The notes beneath the pieces were generated by a model that ran no database searches, was not told the DNA's origin, and saw nothing but the letters and a program-made list of their open reading frames with translations. DNA of 64,000 nucleotides, from the NCBI RefSeq assembly GCF_002093745.1, contig NZ_MTSB01000002.1:186001-250000 (forward strand), written 5' to 3'. A program made the translations under genes and the position numbers. This document shows, one piece after another, positions 38,401 through 45,814 of the stretch (position 1 is its first letter; the number at the start of each line of letters is the position of its first letter). The stretch is from Pseudomonas graminis. Lineage in GTDB: Bacteria > Pseudomonadota > Gammaproteobacteria > Pseudomonadales > Pseudomonadaceae.

Positions 38401-38545
38401 CGGGGGCGGGCTGCGTCAGCAGTTCGCCGGCCAGCACGGTGCGCAGTTCGTCGAGGCGCTTCAAGGCTGCCGATGCGGCAGGCCAGGTATCGGCGGGCGT
38501 CAGTGAGACGGGGGTTAAAGCTGAGGCGGTCTGTGTTTGAGTCAT
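32417..38545 (-). CDS. giant dermonecrotic-toxin-like protein with tandem Tiki/ChaN-like C-terminal domains
   Basis: This 2042-residue protein has no signal peptide. The long N-terminal part (about 1-980) resembles Pseudomonas proteins annotated as dermonecrotic toxin N-terminal (DUF6543) or membrane-targeted effector toxins (recalled, not searched). A hydrophobic Ala/Gly-rich stretch lies near 995-1060 (LIATALTLPFPPASFAVGSL). Two related segments follow, starting at YEMP near 1278 and 1654, each with a proline-rich linker and a Tiki/EreA/ChaN-like (PMT-C2-like) domain. In the second, GESH is at 1744-1747, EHLLTD follows, AID has Asp1837 and GNSH is at 1884-1887. In the first, the matching positions read SEAP (1371-1374), PFS and DQRL (1519-1522), so it appears inactive. 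It is convergent with the kinase operon and divergent from the carbamoyltransferase gene. No immunity or secretion gene is adjacent. The role is inferred to be a toxin or effector. Confidence 0.8.
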   Translation of the reverse strand: MTQTQTASALTPVSLTPADTWPAASAALKRLDELRTVLAGELLTQPAPGDALLAALGGSDVSERELEIFSLLQQVDDYWLVPGETGESRRERLVPALQRAVRDEASVRIHERDLESGYLACLPDPAEQPHDPAPVYSSLSVQLHDDEQVELAGVLTISLETEHTLLMLPGIGIMGFASQAQMAHNLARWLNTPRLRGALFNCMERRHQEPLAAISQDADLYLEPFSAADLHVKPVTTAPFVYAFDRLLNKQRNDIRYACERPGSEDRHERRALIQEAIDMGGLFGPASMLELRELTNRQRQYQRDMPDWMKIASKADLQAYAGHLRRYDEAHAAMLSVLGSAASPEQFADARLRARLADDLGLDLAPGALTIDTRRTLPLTGETYHVTRSLIELALYGLHLNDEVAGSDFLEQTVIRLDGEPLDIACAALTPSYLVGLIAELDLRAVFGDFQKAAYQQEHNRKLLAMLARTRLTALAWASKMQGHIQPGDFNIVEALARVPQGRPDPALRVQQIKLNGRNVMARLLVFRKQDAEGHTERLVMLALDAPGQPFKAFEDETRLLHEIVGWSASPAMTDYLLTQVEVAARPELEQHLTALRLKPHPEDDFIQFIDHPDCEAALRGFTDEQVRVTLSEQARHTPDWYLRASRSQRQELLALEEAVGGALGNYQAQPHARVQPFKDYVHQRASQQIGKLLGVPTGTVDPDLIVITSERETLTYTDMLLKGYDDSIDPVRTSADTQATFSGPEGVDLSALSPAAVAGSVRGKWLADDYIALVRRTLLNPDDQGYEYRRRASVLITRLQMQAAALRSLLKGHVDAAQYAWLKPSLDNAHLDDATTREQYLLYPLHINVDKALIASGLNGVDQLVTPSTPLSQIETVQGCVVILPMQIRHSALLYTPQAPDGIEFRLFSDFVRSLDTAGMIDYYKDRCRIDARRTLSFFLRDMQQNNADKPPVIPKAFISDFADTCYNRPIERRLRDVEETTTGRNDMLSRLIWNSVELIATALTLPFPPASFAVGSLLVLHDSGRALEALTKGDQERAGVYVLAALFNGLGAGGDLLTGLKGFGGVLHQLEHSQEATPVLRSFRQQSSVPRYEHLYPVELQEQVFLVGRPNANGHAPVFHATPVSSAPPRATGQYAVREAGGNWQPLAPVFNAAPRAPSGLRIDRAVDLSLHDVPRIAAGHARGVCLVNGQRYIELSGRTFQVQYDAQLRCWQIVDPANPFAFFGNQPVHLDADQQWQLVGQQRLRGGGVGDSQPYGPLAPETPGTSTGSIPSEYEMPPAMQSALEVVLSNRPYDPTGIGMEAYFESYFADLRQSFVARREKLYQDAQAFLAGFTPPPKPPLPPLTPPVAVDNLIEHVFAHSNGLIFSEAPKSVASKRLLLLNMPLLAEQRVEVLYIEHLLTDKHLAKLARYRQLGKKSRSGSHEIKHYLNDTNRGALNNSSTDYDYYHVIKAAHRYGIEVRPFSSSISYPFSSHPVASAANDPAAAQKMSTFFGHTLINSDIASAPTRRWVALLDQRLATANDQIPGIAEMQGVVSVHVHDIPAGRPTRIIQGSSGLPGQHLPTRCDFTVAFADPALIVPMAPLPAPTPLDDMLLRELRSPAALPDGERWAGQYGFVQDEKGAWLRVAPEDWNAERPATAIQQSLADTTYEMPLETRTNLHRLANFEKKGLDMEYFFDDPELDAVRDAFALRRKTLQKNAATISAAQLPPRPALPAIKPQTSVPELFETLYRHTDSLVIGESHFSVASKKMIIDNLPLLSQQNVRTLYMEHLLTDLHQADLDRFFETGQMSKTLLHDLKVLDRGHHTDPDKVYTFEQLVIKTRQHGMEVRAIDCAASYHLSDIASEDSLTRQQMMNYFASRTIRKHQDVMGSHKWIALVGNSHSNIYQGVVPGLAELEGGIGLRVIDVAPGQSRGVMPDPGELVSGNISTTQVHIKGDYRVEMEVPQLPNTIRPQQPLTIEQRLPRPGMFLVQQGEGDLQTIVHRARDTWIYRTPILVNDQGKLYVERVRWPRVHLIPYDDMDALVAALKEMNLTRVG

Positions 38546-38848
38546 GAGGGCTTCCCATTGCGCATTTCAGGCGCTGAGGTTTGATCGAAGGCCCTGAGGC
38601 CAGCGTTGATGGGCCTCAATTAATCAGACGCAACGGGGTGCAACGTCGTAGATAGTTATTGGGTGTGGCGAAAGAGACGTTTCTTACACCGTCTGGCGGG
38701 AGCCCGCAGCGACATTTCAGGCCGCCGAGCCAATCCTCGGTCATTACGTTATAATCCCGCCCTTTAGCTGCCCTCAGCCCGCTGTGCGGGGGCACACCTT
38801 TTCTCGGGCGCGATGCGCCTGTATGCAGACTAAAGAGGCTAGACCCTA
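38546..38848. promoter_or_regulatory. divergent gap between the giant toxin-like gene and the carbamoyltransferase gene
   Basis: The 303-base gap has an inverted repeat TGAGGCC/GGCCTCA at 38595-38601 and 38612-38618. A perfect TATAAT at 38750-38755 is a plausible -10 for the carbamoyltransferase gene, about 93 bases before its GTG; no good -35 was found. A 79-codon minus-strand open frame here looks like chance. Confidence 0.3.
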
Positions 38849-40606
38849 GTGGCATTGACGATCCTTGGCCTGTCCGGCGCCCTTAGCCATGATCCTTCCG
38901 CAGCGCTTTACATCGACGGCAAGCTGGTAGCAGCGGCCGAAGAAGAGCGCTTCGTTCGTGACAAGCACGCAAAGAACCGCATGCCCTACGAGTCCGCGAA
39001 GTTCTGCCTCGAGCAGGCAGGCATCAAGCCTTCGGACGTCGATGTGGTCGCGATTCCATTCGCGCCGATCAGTCTGTTTGGCAAAGCGCGCTGGCACTAC
39101 GCCAAGCGTTACTGGTACGCCCCGGACCGCGCACTTGATGCGCTGTTGATGGGTAATCGCCGTTACAAACGCTATCGCAACAAGATCGTGTGGTGCCTTG
39201 AGCAGTTGGGCTTCGATCCGAAAAAGATCAAGATCGAGCCGGTCGAGCACCACCTGGCCCACGCCTCCAGCGCTTACCACTGCTCCGGTTTTACCGAAAA
39301 AACCGCGATCATGGGCATCGACGGCAAAGGTGAGTACGCCACGACCTTTTTCGGCTATGGCGAAAACGGCAAGATCCACAAGATCAAGGAATTCTTCGAT
39401 CCGGATTCGCTGGGCGGCCTGTATGGCGCGATCACCGAATTCCTCGGTTTCGAGATGCTCGATGGCGAATTCAAGGTCATGGGCATGGCGCCATATGGCG
39501 ACGCCAGCAAGTATGATTTCTCGCGTCTGGCGACGTTCGAGAATGGCGAACTGGTCATCAATACCGAACTGGCCAATGTCATCGGTCTGCGTCGTTACAA
39601 AGAGAAAGGCAAGGGCTTCTATTTCTCGCCGAAGCTGATCGAATGGCTTGGCCCGAAGCGTGTCGGCGACGTCGCCGACGAGCCGTACATTCATTACGCC
39701 GCCAGCATGCAGGCGCTGTTTGAAAAGCTTGCGTTGCAGATGATGGACCACTACCTGGGCGACATCCTCAAGGAAACCGGCAAGATTGCCTTCGCCGGTG
39801 GCTGTGCGCTGAACGTCAAGCTCAACCAGCGCATCATTGCCCGCCCGGAAGTGAAAGAACTGTTCGTGCAGCCGGCTTCCGGCGACGCCGGTACGGCGGT
39901 GGGTGCTGCGGCTTATGTGTCCCACGCTCGCGGTGTGCCGGTCGAGAAGATGGAGCACGTCTACCTCGGCCCTTCGTACAGCAACGAAGACGTGATCGCG
40001 GCGTGTGCCCGTCACCCGAGCAAGCCGGTCTGGCGCCAGATCGACAATACGCCTGAGCGGATTGCCGAAATCATGGTCAAGGGCAATCCGGTGGCCTGGT
40101 TCCAGGGGCGCATGGAGTTCGGTCCGCGCGCGCTGGGCGGTCGTTCGATCATCGGTTGCCCGAGCGTGTCCGGCGTGGCCGACCGCATCAACCATCAGAT
40201 CAAGTTCCGCGAGCGCTGGAGGCCTTTCTGCCCGTCGATGCTCGACACCGTTGCACCGCAGATGATCAAGATCGATCACCCGGCGCCGTTCATGACCTTC
40301 ACCTTCGAAGTCGCCGAAGAGTGGAAGACCCGCGTGCCGGAAGTCGTCCATGAAGACGGCACGTCCCGCGCCCAGGTGCTCAAGCGTGAGTACAACCCGC
40401 GCTACTACGACATGATGAAAGCGCTGGAAGAACTGACCGGTAACGGCGTGTCGCTGAACACCTCGCTCAACCGCCGTGGCGAGCCGATGATCTGCTCGCC
40501 GACCGATGCCCTGAACATGTTCTTCGGCTCGGACCTCGAGTACCTGATCATGGAAGACATCCTGGTGGTCAAAGAGGGCGTCGAGGCTTATGACACGCTG
40601 GGCTGA
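38849..40606 (+). CDS. wapO: LPS core O-carbamoyltransferase (NodU/CmcH/TobZ family)
   Basis: The enzyme transfers a carbamoyl group from carbamoyl phosphate, via a carbamoyl adenylate; in Pseudomonas LPS the target is heptose II. The 585-residue protein has an N-terminal ASKHA/Kae1-like part (LGLSGALSHDPSAALYIDGK, EHHLAHASSAYHCSGF, GGCALNVKLNQ) and a C-terminal YrdC-like part starting near GPRALGGRSIIG. It starts with GTG at 38849 (VALTILGLSG). Its stop overlaps the following glycosyltransferase gene by 17 bases. The symbol follows the P. aeruginosa neighbour between the core kinases and wapH. Confidence 0.9.
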   Translation: MALTILGLSGALSHDPSAALYIDGKLVAAAEEERFVRDKHAKNRMPYESAKFCLEQAGIKPSDVDVVAIPFAPISLFGKARWHYAKRYWYAPDRALDALLMGNRRYKRYRNKIVWCLEQLGFDPKKIKIEPVEHHLAHASSAYHCSGFTEKTAIMGIDGKGEYATTFFGYGENGKIHKIKEFFDPDSLGGLYGAITEFLGFEMLDGEFKVMGMAPYGDASKYDFSRLATFENGELVINTELANVIGLRRYKEKGKGFYFSPKLIEWLGPKRVGDVADEPYIHYAASMQALFEKLALQMMDHYLGDILKETGKIAFAGGCALNVKLNQRIIARPEVKELFVQPASGDAGTAVGAAAYVSHARGVPVEKMEHVYLGPSYSNEDVIAACARHPSKPVWRQIDNTPERIAEIMVKGNPVAWFQGRMEFGPRALGGRSIIGCPSVSGVADRINHQIKFRERWRPFCPSMLDTVAPQMIKIDHPAPFMTFTFEVAEEWKTRVPEVVHEDGTSRAQVLKREYNPRYYDMMKALEELTGNGVSLNTSLNRRGEPMICSPTDALNMFFGSDLEYLIMEDILVVKEGVEAYDTLG

Positions 40607-41720
40607 ACGTCACGTGCTGCAGTTCTGCCACGGCTATGACGGGCCGTTTCTGGACTGCGCGCGGCAATACGCCAGCCTGTTCGCCGGCAAGGGATACCGG
40701 GTAACGACGGTGTTTCTGACCGGTGCCGCCGACCCTGATGTGGTGGCCGACTGCGGTTCCGACGAAGTGCTGTTCATGGAGTACAGCTCCAGTGCCATTC
40801 GTGGCCTGAAGCTGGGCGCCATCCGGGACCTGCGCAAGATCGCCGCCACCCGCCGTTTCAGCTTTTGCATCGCGCACCGCTTCAAGCCGGTCTACATCGC
40901 GCTGCTGGCAACCAGACTGCCCGTCATTGGCGTGCATCATGCGTTCGGTGATTATCACCGGGGCAGTCGCAAGCTGTTCGCCCATCTGTTTCGCAAGCGC
41001 CTGAGCCTGCTGGGCGTGTCCGATGCGGTTCGTGACGACATGCGCAGCAGCCTGCCCAAGTGGCCGGCCGAGCGTATTCAGACCTTGTACAACCGTATTG
41101 ATGTCGAGCAACTGCAGGGCAGCCAGTTTTCCCCTGAAGATGCGCGTGCAGAGCTGGGTTTGTCGCCGTCAGCATGGATCGTCGCCAACGTCGGCCGTCT
41201 GCACCCCGACAAGGATCAGGCCACGCTGCTGCGCGGTTTTGCCGAGGCGTTGCCCAATCTTCCCGAGAACAGCCAGTTGGTGATTCTCGGCAAGGGCCGT
41301 CTTGAGGACACGCTCAAGGCGCTTGCGCTGGAGCTGGGGATTGGCTCGCACGTGCTGTTTCTCGGGCAGGTGTCCGATGCTCGTCGCTACTTCAAGGCGT
41401 TTGATGTCTTTGCCTTGAGTTCGGATCACGAGCCGTTCGGCATGGTACTGCTGGAAGCCATGGTCGCCGGTGTGCCGCTGGTGGCGACGGCCTGCGGCGG
41501 CGCGAAGGAAGTGGTCGAAGACGTTGGCCTGCTGTTCCCGCTGGGGGATGCCCATAGCCTGGCGAACGGCCTGGTACACATGGCGGGGCTGGACGCGGAG
41601 CAGCGTCAGGATTGTGCTGAACGTATGCTGTTGCGGTTGCGCGAGCGTTTTTCCGATCATGCCGTGCGCGATGTGTTCTGGCGCTTGCCGCAAGTCTCCA
41701 GCCTGACGGCGGGGGTCTGA
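40590..41720 (+). CDS. wapH: LPS outer-core glycosyltransferase (GT4)
   Basis: This 376-residue GT4 enzyme has two Rossmann-like halves. The C-terminal donor half includes ANVGRLHPDKDQATLLRGF and the EX7E-type motif DHEPFGMVLLEAMVAG. By position, between the carbamoyltransferase gene and mig-14, it matches WapH, a core glucosyltransferase in P. aeruginosa. Sugar specificity cannot be read here. It overlaps its upstream neighbour by 17 bases and mig-14 by one. Confidence 0.85.
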   Translation: MTRWAERHVLQFCHGYDGPFLDCARQYASLFAGKGYRVTTVFLTGAADPDVVADCGSDEVLFMEYSSSAIRGLKLGAIRDLRKIAATRRFSFCIAHRFKPVYIALLATRLPVIGVHHAFGDYHRGSRKLFAHLFRKRLSLLGVSDAVRDDMRSSLPKWPAERIQTLYNRIDVEQLQGSQFSPEDARAELGLSPSAWIVANVGRLHPDKDQATLLRGFAEALPNLPENSQLVILGKGRLEDTLKALALELGIGSHVLFLGQVSDARRYFKAFDVFALSSDHEPFGMVLLEAMVAGVPLVATACGGAKEVVEDVGLLFPLGDAHSLANGLVHMAGLDAEQRQDCAERMLLRLRERFSDHAVRDVFWRLPQVSSLTAGV

Positions 41721-42616
41721 TGCTTAACAGGTTCAAAGGCTGGCGTGAGCGTGGCTGGGTGCAGATCGATGCGCCCGCCTACGAGCAGGCATGGCACCGG
41801 TTTGGCGGCAGCGTGGCCACACACCCGCTGGTGGTCGCACGTTTGTCTGCGCTCGCCGGTATTCCCGTGCGTTATCTCGCTTGGGAGCAGAACGGCGAGG
41901 TGAAAGCTGCGATTGCCACCTGGGGTCGCTCGATGGCGCTGTCCAAGGACGAACTCAAACGTCATGGCAAGAAGGGGTTGTTCGACCTGGGCAACGCCGA
42001 GCTGATTCTGCCGATGGCCGATGATGTTCAGGTGCCGGTTCGTCACCGTGCCCGCTACGTGTCTGCGCTCAACGAAGGGCGCGTCAGCACCTTCAAGCCG
42101 CAGGCCGAATCACTGGCAATGGCGCGCACGCCTGAAGACCTGTCGAAAAAGTTTCGGTACAACCAGCGTCGCGAGCTGCGTCTGCTGGAAGAGGCGGGTG
42201 GAACGGTCCGGCCGGTCAGCGAGTTCAGCAGCGCCGAGCTGGCGAGCATGTACTGCGAATTGTTCCAGCGCCGCTGGGGCTTTGAGGCCACCGGTGCCCG
42301 GCACAAGGCTGAAGTCATCGAGTTGCTGCGCGAGCTGCTGATCGGCTCGGTGGTGTTTCTCAATGACGCGCCGGTGGCCATCCAGTTGGTGTACCGCGTC
42401 GAGGCGCCACAGTGGGTCAGCGTCGAGTACGTCAACGGCGGGGTCGACCCTGAAACCCGTGATTTCAGTCCGGGCAGCGTACTGAGTTTCGTCAACACCC
42501 AGTCCGCTTGGGAAGATGCCCGGGCGCTGGGCAAATCGCTGCGTTTTTCCTTTGGCCGTGCTGATCGCGAGTACAAGGACCGATGGTGCAACCCCGTTCC
42601 GGTGTTCCAGATTTGA
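41720..42616 (+). CDS. mig-14: Mig-14 family protein (GNAT-like)
   Basis: Mig-14 is an inner-membrane-associated protein needed for resistance to antimicrobial peptides in Salmonella and P. aeruginosa. The 298-residue product has the FemAB/GNAT-like stretch (LSKKFRYNQRRELRLLEEAG, AIQLVYRVEAPQWVSVEYVN) and the closing FSFGRADREYKDRWC. No transmembrane helix is evident. It begins with ATGC at the wapH stop (TGATG) and overlaps dnpA by 34 bases. Confidence 0.88.
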   Translation: MLNRFKGWRERGWVQIDAPAYEQAWHRFGGSVATHPLVVARLSALAGIPVRYLAWEQNGEVKAAIATWGRSMALSKDELKRHGKKGLFDLGNAELILPMADDVQVPVRHRARYVSALNEGRVSTFKPQAESLAMARTPEDLSKKFRYNQRRELRLLEEAGGTVRPVSEFSSAELASMYCELFQRRWGFEATGARHKAEVIELLRELLIGSVVFLNDAPVAIQLVYRVEAPQWVSVEYVNGGVDPETRDFSPGSVLSFVNTQSAWEDARALGKSLRFSFGRADREYKDRWCNPVPVFQI

Positions 42617-44022
42617 GCCGCAAGCAGCAGTTGCTCAAGCGCCATCGCCGTCACAAGCGGCTGGTGTTGCTGGCTGGGCTGTTGCTGCTGATCGCGCTTG
42701 GCGTGATGGTGGCCTGGTGGCTGGTGCCGCTTCTGGCGCTTTGCGCGTGGGTCGCTCACGAAGCCTGGTTTGCCGATCATCTGTTCTATTCGCCAGCCGA
42801 CGACTATCAATACAGCTTTCCCGTCGACAGCGAAGTGCCGGGCGTGCGTCTGGACGCTGGCAAACTGTTACTGGAGACGCCGCTGCAATTGGCCGGCGAC
42901 GAGACGCTGATCCTGGCGCTGACGATCAACAGCACATGGCTGGGTCGTTTTCTCGACCCGTTCATCGAGCTTCACGGGCTGGATCTGCAGGACCGGCAGG
43001 CGTTCGAGCGCGGTGTCTCTGGCGTGCGTTACCTGAACCTGACCGGGCTGGGCGAGCCGCTGGCCGCGGGTGCGCTGCAATTGCGGGGACGGTTCTGCCG
43101 GCTGTCAGCCGCGCCACGGCTCTGGCTGTTTCGTCAGCCCGATCCACGAAAGCAACGTGTCATGGTGATCGCGCCGCACGCTGACGACGCTGAGCTGGCC
43201 GCGTTCGGGCTTTACAGTCAGGCCGAGGAAGCATGGATCGTCACGCTGACCGCTGGCGAGATTGAAGCCGAACACTATCAACAGATGGGCATGCAGCGCG
43301 CCGAAGCGGCGCGCATGAAGGGCCGCTTGCGTGCCTGGGACAGCATCGCCGTCGCGCGTTGGGGCGGTGTGCCGGAATCTCGTTGCGTGCAGCTGGGCTA
43401 CTTCTGCCTGCAACTGCCCGCCATGCAGGCGGCGCCGGGCACGCCGGTCGGGTCGCGAGAAGCGGATTTGACCGATACCCGGTTATTTCGTCAGTTCAAT
43501 GCGCTGGCCTTGCCCGGCGACGACGGCCAGCCGACCTGGAACAACCTGCTGGCCGACCTGCGTGCATTGATTTCAAACGCCAGGCCACAGGTTATTGTCA
43601 TGCCGCACCCCGCCATCGACCCTCACCCCGATCATGTCTGCGCACAGGCTGCGGTGCGTGAAGCCTTGGTCGGGCTTGAATGGCAGCCAGACGTGATACT
43701 CGGTTACGCCAACCATTTGCATGACAATGACCGCTGGCCAATGGGTGATGCCTACACGGGGATCAGCCTGCCGCCGGTGTTCGATGGCGAACTGTCGCTG
43801 GTGCCTTACAGCCTTCAGTTGTCGGTTGCGACCCAGAGGGACAAGGCGATGGCGCTGGGCATGATGCATGACCTGCAGCCGCCAATGCCGTTCAAGCGCC
43901 GTCTGCGCCGTGCGTTGCAGCGTGTTCTGGCCGGGCGGCGCTGGCCGGCTGAAGGCGAAAACGAATTCTTCCGTAAAGCTGTGCGACGACACGAGTTGTT
44001 CTGGTGCAGCCGTGACATCTGA
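42583..44022 (+). CDS. dnpA: PIG-L family de-N-acetylase (DnpA-like), membrane anchored
   Basis: This 479-residue protein has a hydrophobic N-terminal anchor (LVLLAGLLLLIALGVMVAWW) and a second hydrophobic stretch. A PIG-L/LmbE zinc deacetylase domain begins near residue 190, with the metal motif APHADDAEL and a downstream HPxxDPHPDH (MPHPAIDPHPDHVC). In P. aeruginosa the gene in this position, dnpA, affects fluoroquinolone tolerance and is thought to de-N-acetylate a core or surface sugar. The first 34 bases overlap mig-14; a start a few codons later is also possible. Confidence 0.88.
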   Translation: MVQPRSGVPDLSRKQQLLKRHRRHKRLVLLAGLLLLIALGVMVAWWLVPLLALCAWVAHEAWFADHLFYSPADDYQYSFPVDSEVPGVRLDAGKLLLETPLQLAGDETLILALTINSTWLGRFLDPFIELHGLDLQDRQAFERGVSGVRYLNLTGLGEPLAAGALQLRGRFCRLSAAPRLWLFRQPDPRKQRVMVIAPHADDAELAAFGLYSQAEEAWIVTLTAGEIEAEHYQQMGMQRAEAARMKGRLRAWDSIAVARWGGVPESRCVQLGYFCLQLPAMQAAPGTPVGSREADLTDTRLFRQFNALALPGDDGQPTWNNLLADLRALISNARPQVIVMPHPAIDPHPDHVCAQAAVREALVGLEWQPDVILGYANHLHDNDRWPMGDAYTGISLPPVFDGELSLVPYSLQLSVATQRDKAMALGMMHDLQPPMPFKRRLRRALQRVLAGRRWPAEGENEFFRKAVRRHELFWCSRDI

Positions 44023-44052
44023 TTCAGCAGGCGCAGTACTGCAAGGAAAACC

Positions 44053-45009
44053 ATGAAAGTCCTACTTCTGGTCCAGAAAGAGCAGCGTGCCATTCTGGAC
44101 CGTCTTTACGACGGCATCGCCGCACATTGCGAATGCGACGTGCGCTGGCTGAGTTCCGATGAGCAGCGCAACCTGCGGAGCTATTTTCGCCGCGAAGTGG
44201 ATGTCAGTCGTTATGACCGGATCGTGTTCTTCCTGCGCTTCAAGCAGGAAGTGCGTCAGGTCGGTTTCATCCGCACAATTCCCAATCTGGTCATCCTTGA
44301 ACACGATGCCTACCAGAACTACATTCCGTGCAAATACACCAGCAAGTTCAGTGCGCACTATCGCAAGCTGCCGTGGGCCAGGGTGATCTGTTCGGGGTTC
44401 ATGGTCAGCGAGCGTCTGCGCCAGGAAGGCTTTGATGCCGTGTTTGTGCCCAAGGGGTATGACCAGAGCCTGTTGCAGTTGCAACGCCGCGAGCGCGACA
44501 TCGAGCTGGCGTTTGTGGGCAGCACCAACAGCGTCGCCTACAGCGGGCGCAAGGCGTTGCTGGACGAGCTGGGGCAGGTCGAAAACCTGCTGGTCACGCG
44601 AACCAAGTCCGGCGAAGAATACTGCGACACGCTCAACCGGATTCGCTATTTCGTCAGTGCCGACGTCGGCATGGGCGAATACATGATCAAGAACTTCGAA
44701 GCCATGGCGTGCGGGTGCGTGCTGTTTGCGTTTGATCAGGGCGCTGAGGAAAACCGTGCGCTGGGCTTTGTGGACATGCACAACATCGTGCTCTACCGAG
44801 ACATTCCCCAGCTTCGGGAAAAGCTGGCACAGTTGCGCGAGAACGCCGAACTTGCCAGCGAAATCTCACGCAACGGGCAGACTTTGGTTCAGGAACGCTT
44901 TACATTCCATGCCCTTGGAAAAGCCATTGTGGACACTATGCGTGCGCCATTGCGCAGTATGCCGGCACCCCGCTGGACCGATCGCTTGCGGTCACGGTGG
45001 GGCTGGTAA
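44053..45009 (+). CDS. ssg: LPS/exopolysaccharide glycosyltransferase Ssg
   Basis: This 318-residue GT-B-type glycosyltransferase has an N-terminal MKVLLLVQKEQRAILDRLYD and a C-terminal donor region, ADVGMGEYMIKNFEAMACGC, of the glycosyltransferase_92/GT4-like class. Its position matches Ssg, which in Pseudomonas affects LPS core/O antigen, motility and phage sensitivity. It starts 30 bases after dnpA and precedes the GT2 gene. Confidence 0.87.
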   Translation: MKVLLLVQKEQRAILDRLYDGIAAHCECDVRWLSSDEQRNLRSYFRREVDVSRYDRIVFFLRFKQEVRQVGFIRTIPNLVILEHDAYQNYIPCKYTSKFSAHYRKLPWARVICSGFMVSERLRQEGFDAVFVPKGYDQSLLQLQRRERDIELAFVGSTNSVAYSGRKALLDELGQVENLLVTRTKSGEEYCDTLNRIRYFVSADVGMGEYMIKNFEAMACGCVLFAFDQGAEENRALGFVDMHNIVLYRDIPQLREKLAQLRENAELASEISRNGQTLVQERFTFHALGKAIVDTMRAPLRSMPAPRWTDRLRSRWGW

Positions 45010-45040
45010 TGCCTTATGAATATTCAATGATTGGGAACGA

Positions 45041-45814
45041 ATGATGGTATTCAGCGAAAACAGCGACATCACACTGGTCGTGACCAGTTGTGGTCGCTTC
45101 GACCTGTTGAAGCGCACCCTGGAGACATTCGACCGTTTCAACACTGCGCCCTTGCGCCAGGTGCTGATTACCGAAGACTCGGGCGACGCTCAGGTCGAAG
45201 CGTGTATTCCGGAACACTGGCGTCCCCACACGCGCTTCATCATCAACAACCCGAAGCTTGGGCAGATGCGCTCGGTCGATGCGGCCTATTCGATGATCGA
45301 GACAACCTGGGTCTTCCATTGCGAAGATGACTGGGATTTCTACCGTCCGCACTTCATCGAAGAGTCGATGGCCCTTCTGGAGCATGACCCTCAGGCGCTG
45401 CAGGTCTGGCTGCGCAGCTACAATCACGACCTGCGTATCCACAGCCCTTATGTTTACCTCGACGCGCGCGAAGTGGTCGATTGCATTCCGTTTTACAGGC
45501 TGTGTTCACACAAGGCCGAGTGGCAGGGGTTTTCATTCAACCCCGGGCTGCGCCGTCTGGCGGATTACCAGCAGCATGCGCCTTATGCGGCGCACGGTGG
45601 AGAGAAGAAACTTTCACAATTATTCGCTGCGCAAAACCGGTACGCTCTGATTCTGGAAAATGATGCCGTGTTGCACACCGGTTTCGGTGAGCATGTGGTG
45701 GTGCCGCAGGAGCGGCTTGATAAACAGCGTCGCAAGCGTCGTGATCGCATCAAGCTGATCGCCGCTGTGTTCGCTGGCCTTGTAGCAGGTTGGTTGCTCA
45801 ATAATGTCAGTTGA
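45041..45814 (+). CDS. wapR: outer-core glycosyltransferase (GT2), WapR-like
   Basis: This 257-residue GT-A enzyme has a nucleotide-binding start (DITLVVTSCGRFDLLKRTLE) and an acidic metal motif CEDDWDF near residue 93. The C-terminus ends in a hydrophobic segment (LIAAVFAGLVAGWLLNNVS) that may anchor it in the membrane. By position it matches WapR, the rhamnosyltransferase that makes the O-antigen acceptor in P. aeruginosa. There are two adjacent ATG codons at 45041 and 45044. It overlaps waaL by 11 bases. Confidence 0.82.
   Translation: MMVFSENSDITLVVTSCGRFDLLKRTLETFDRFNTAPLRQVLITEDSGDAQVEACIPEHWRPHTRFIINNPKLGQMRSVDAAYSMIETTWVFHCEDDWDFYRPHFIEESMALLEHDPQALQVWLRSYNHDLRIHSPYVYLDAREVVDCIPFYRLCSHKAEWQGFSFNPGLRRLADYQQHAPYAAHGGEKKLSQLFAAQNRYALILENDAVLHTGFGEHVVVPQERLDKQRRKRRDRIKLIAAVFAGLVAGWLLNNVS

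Noticed and set aside
38546..38848. Search for an hrp box (GGAACC...CCAC) upstream of the giant toxin-like gene
   Set aside because: No match to the consensus on the gene's strand was seen, so type III effector control is not supported here.
38616..38855. 79-codon minus-strand frame between the giant gene and the carbamoyltransferase gene, considered as an immunity gene
   Set aside because: No ribosome site, no hydrophobic or acidic immunity-like pattern, and it overlaps the likely promoter and start of the carbamoyltransferase gene.
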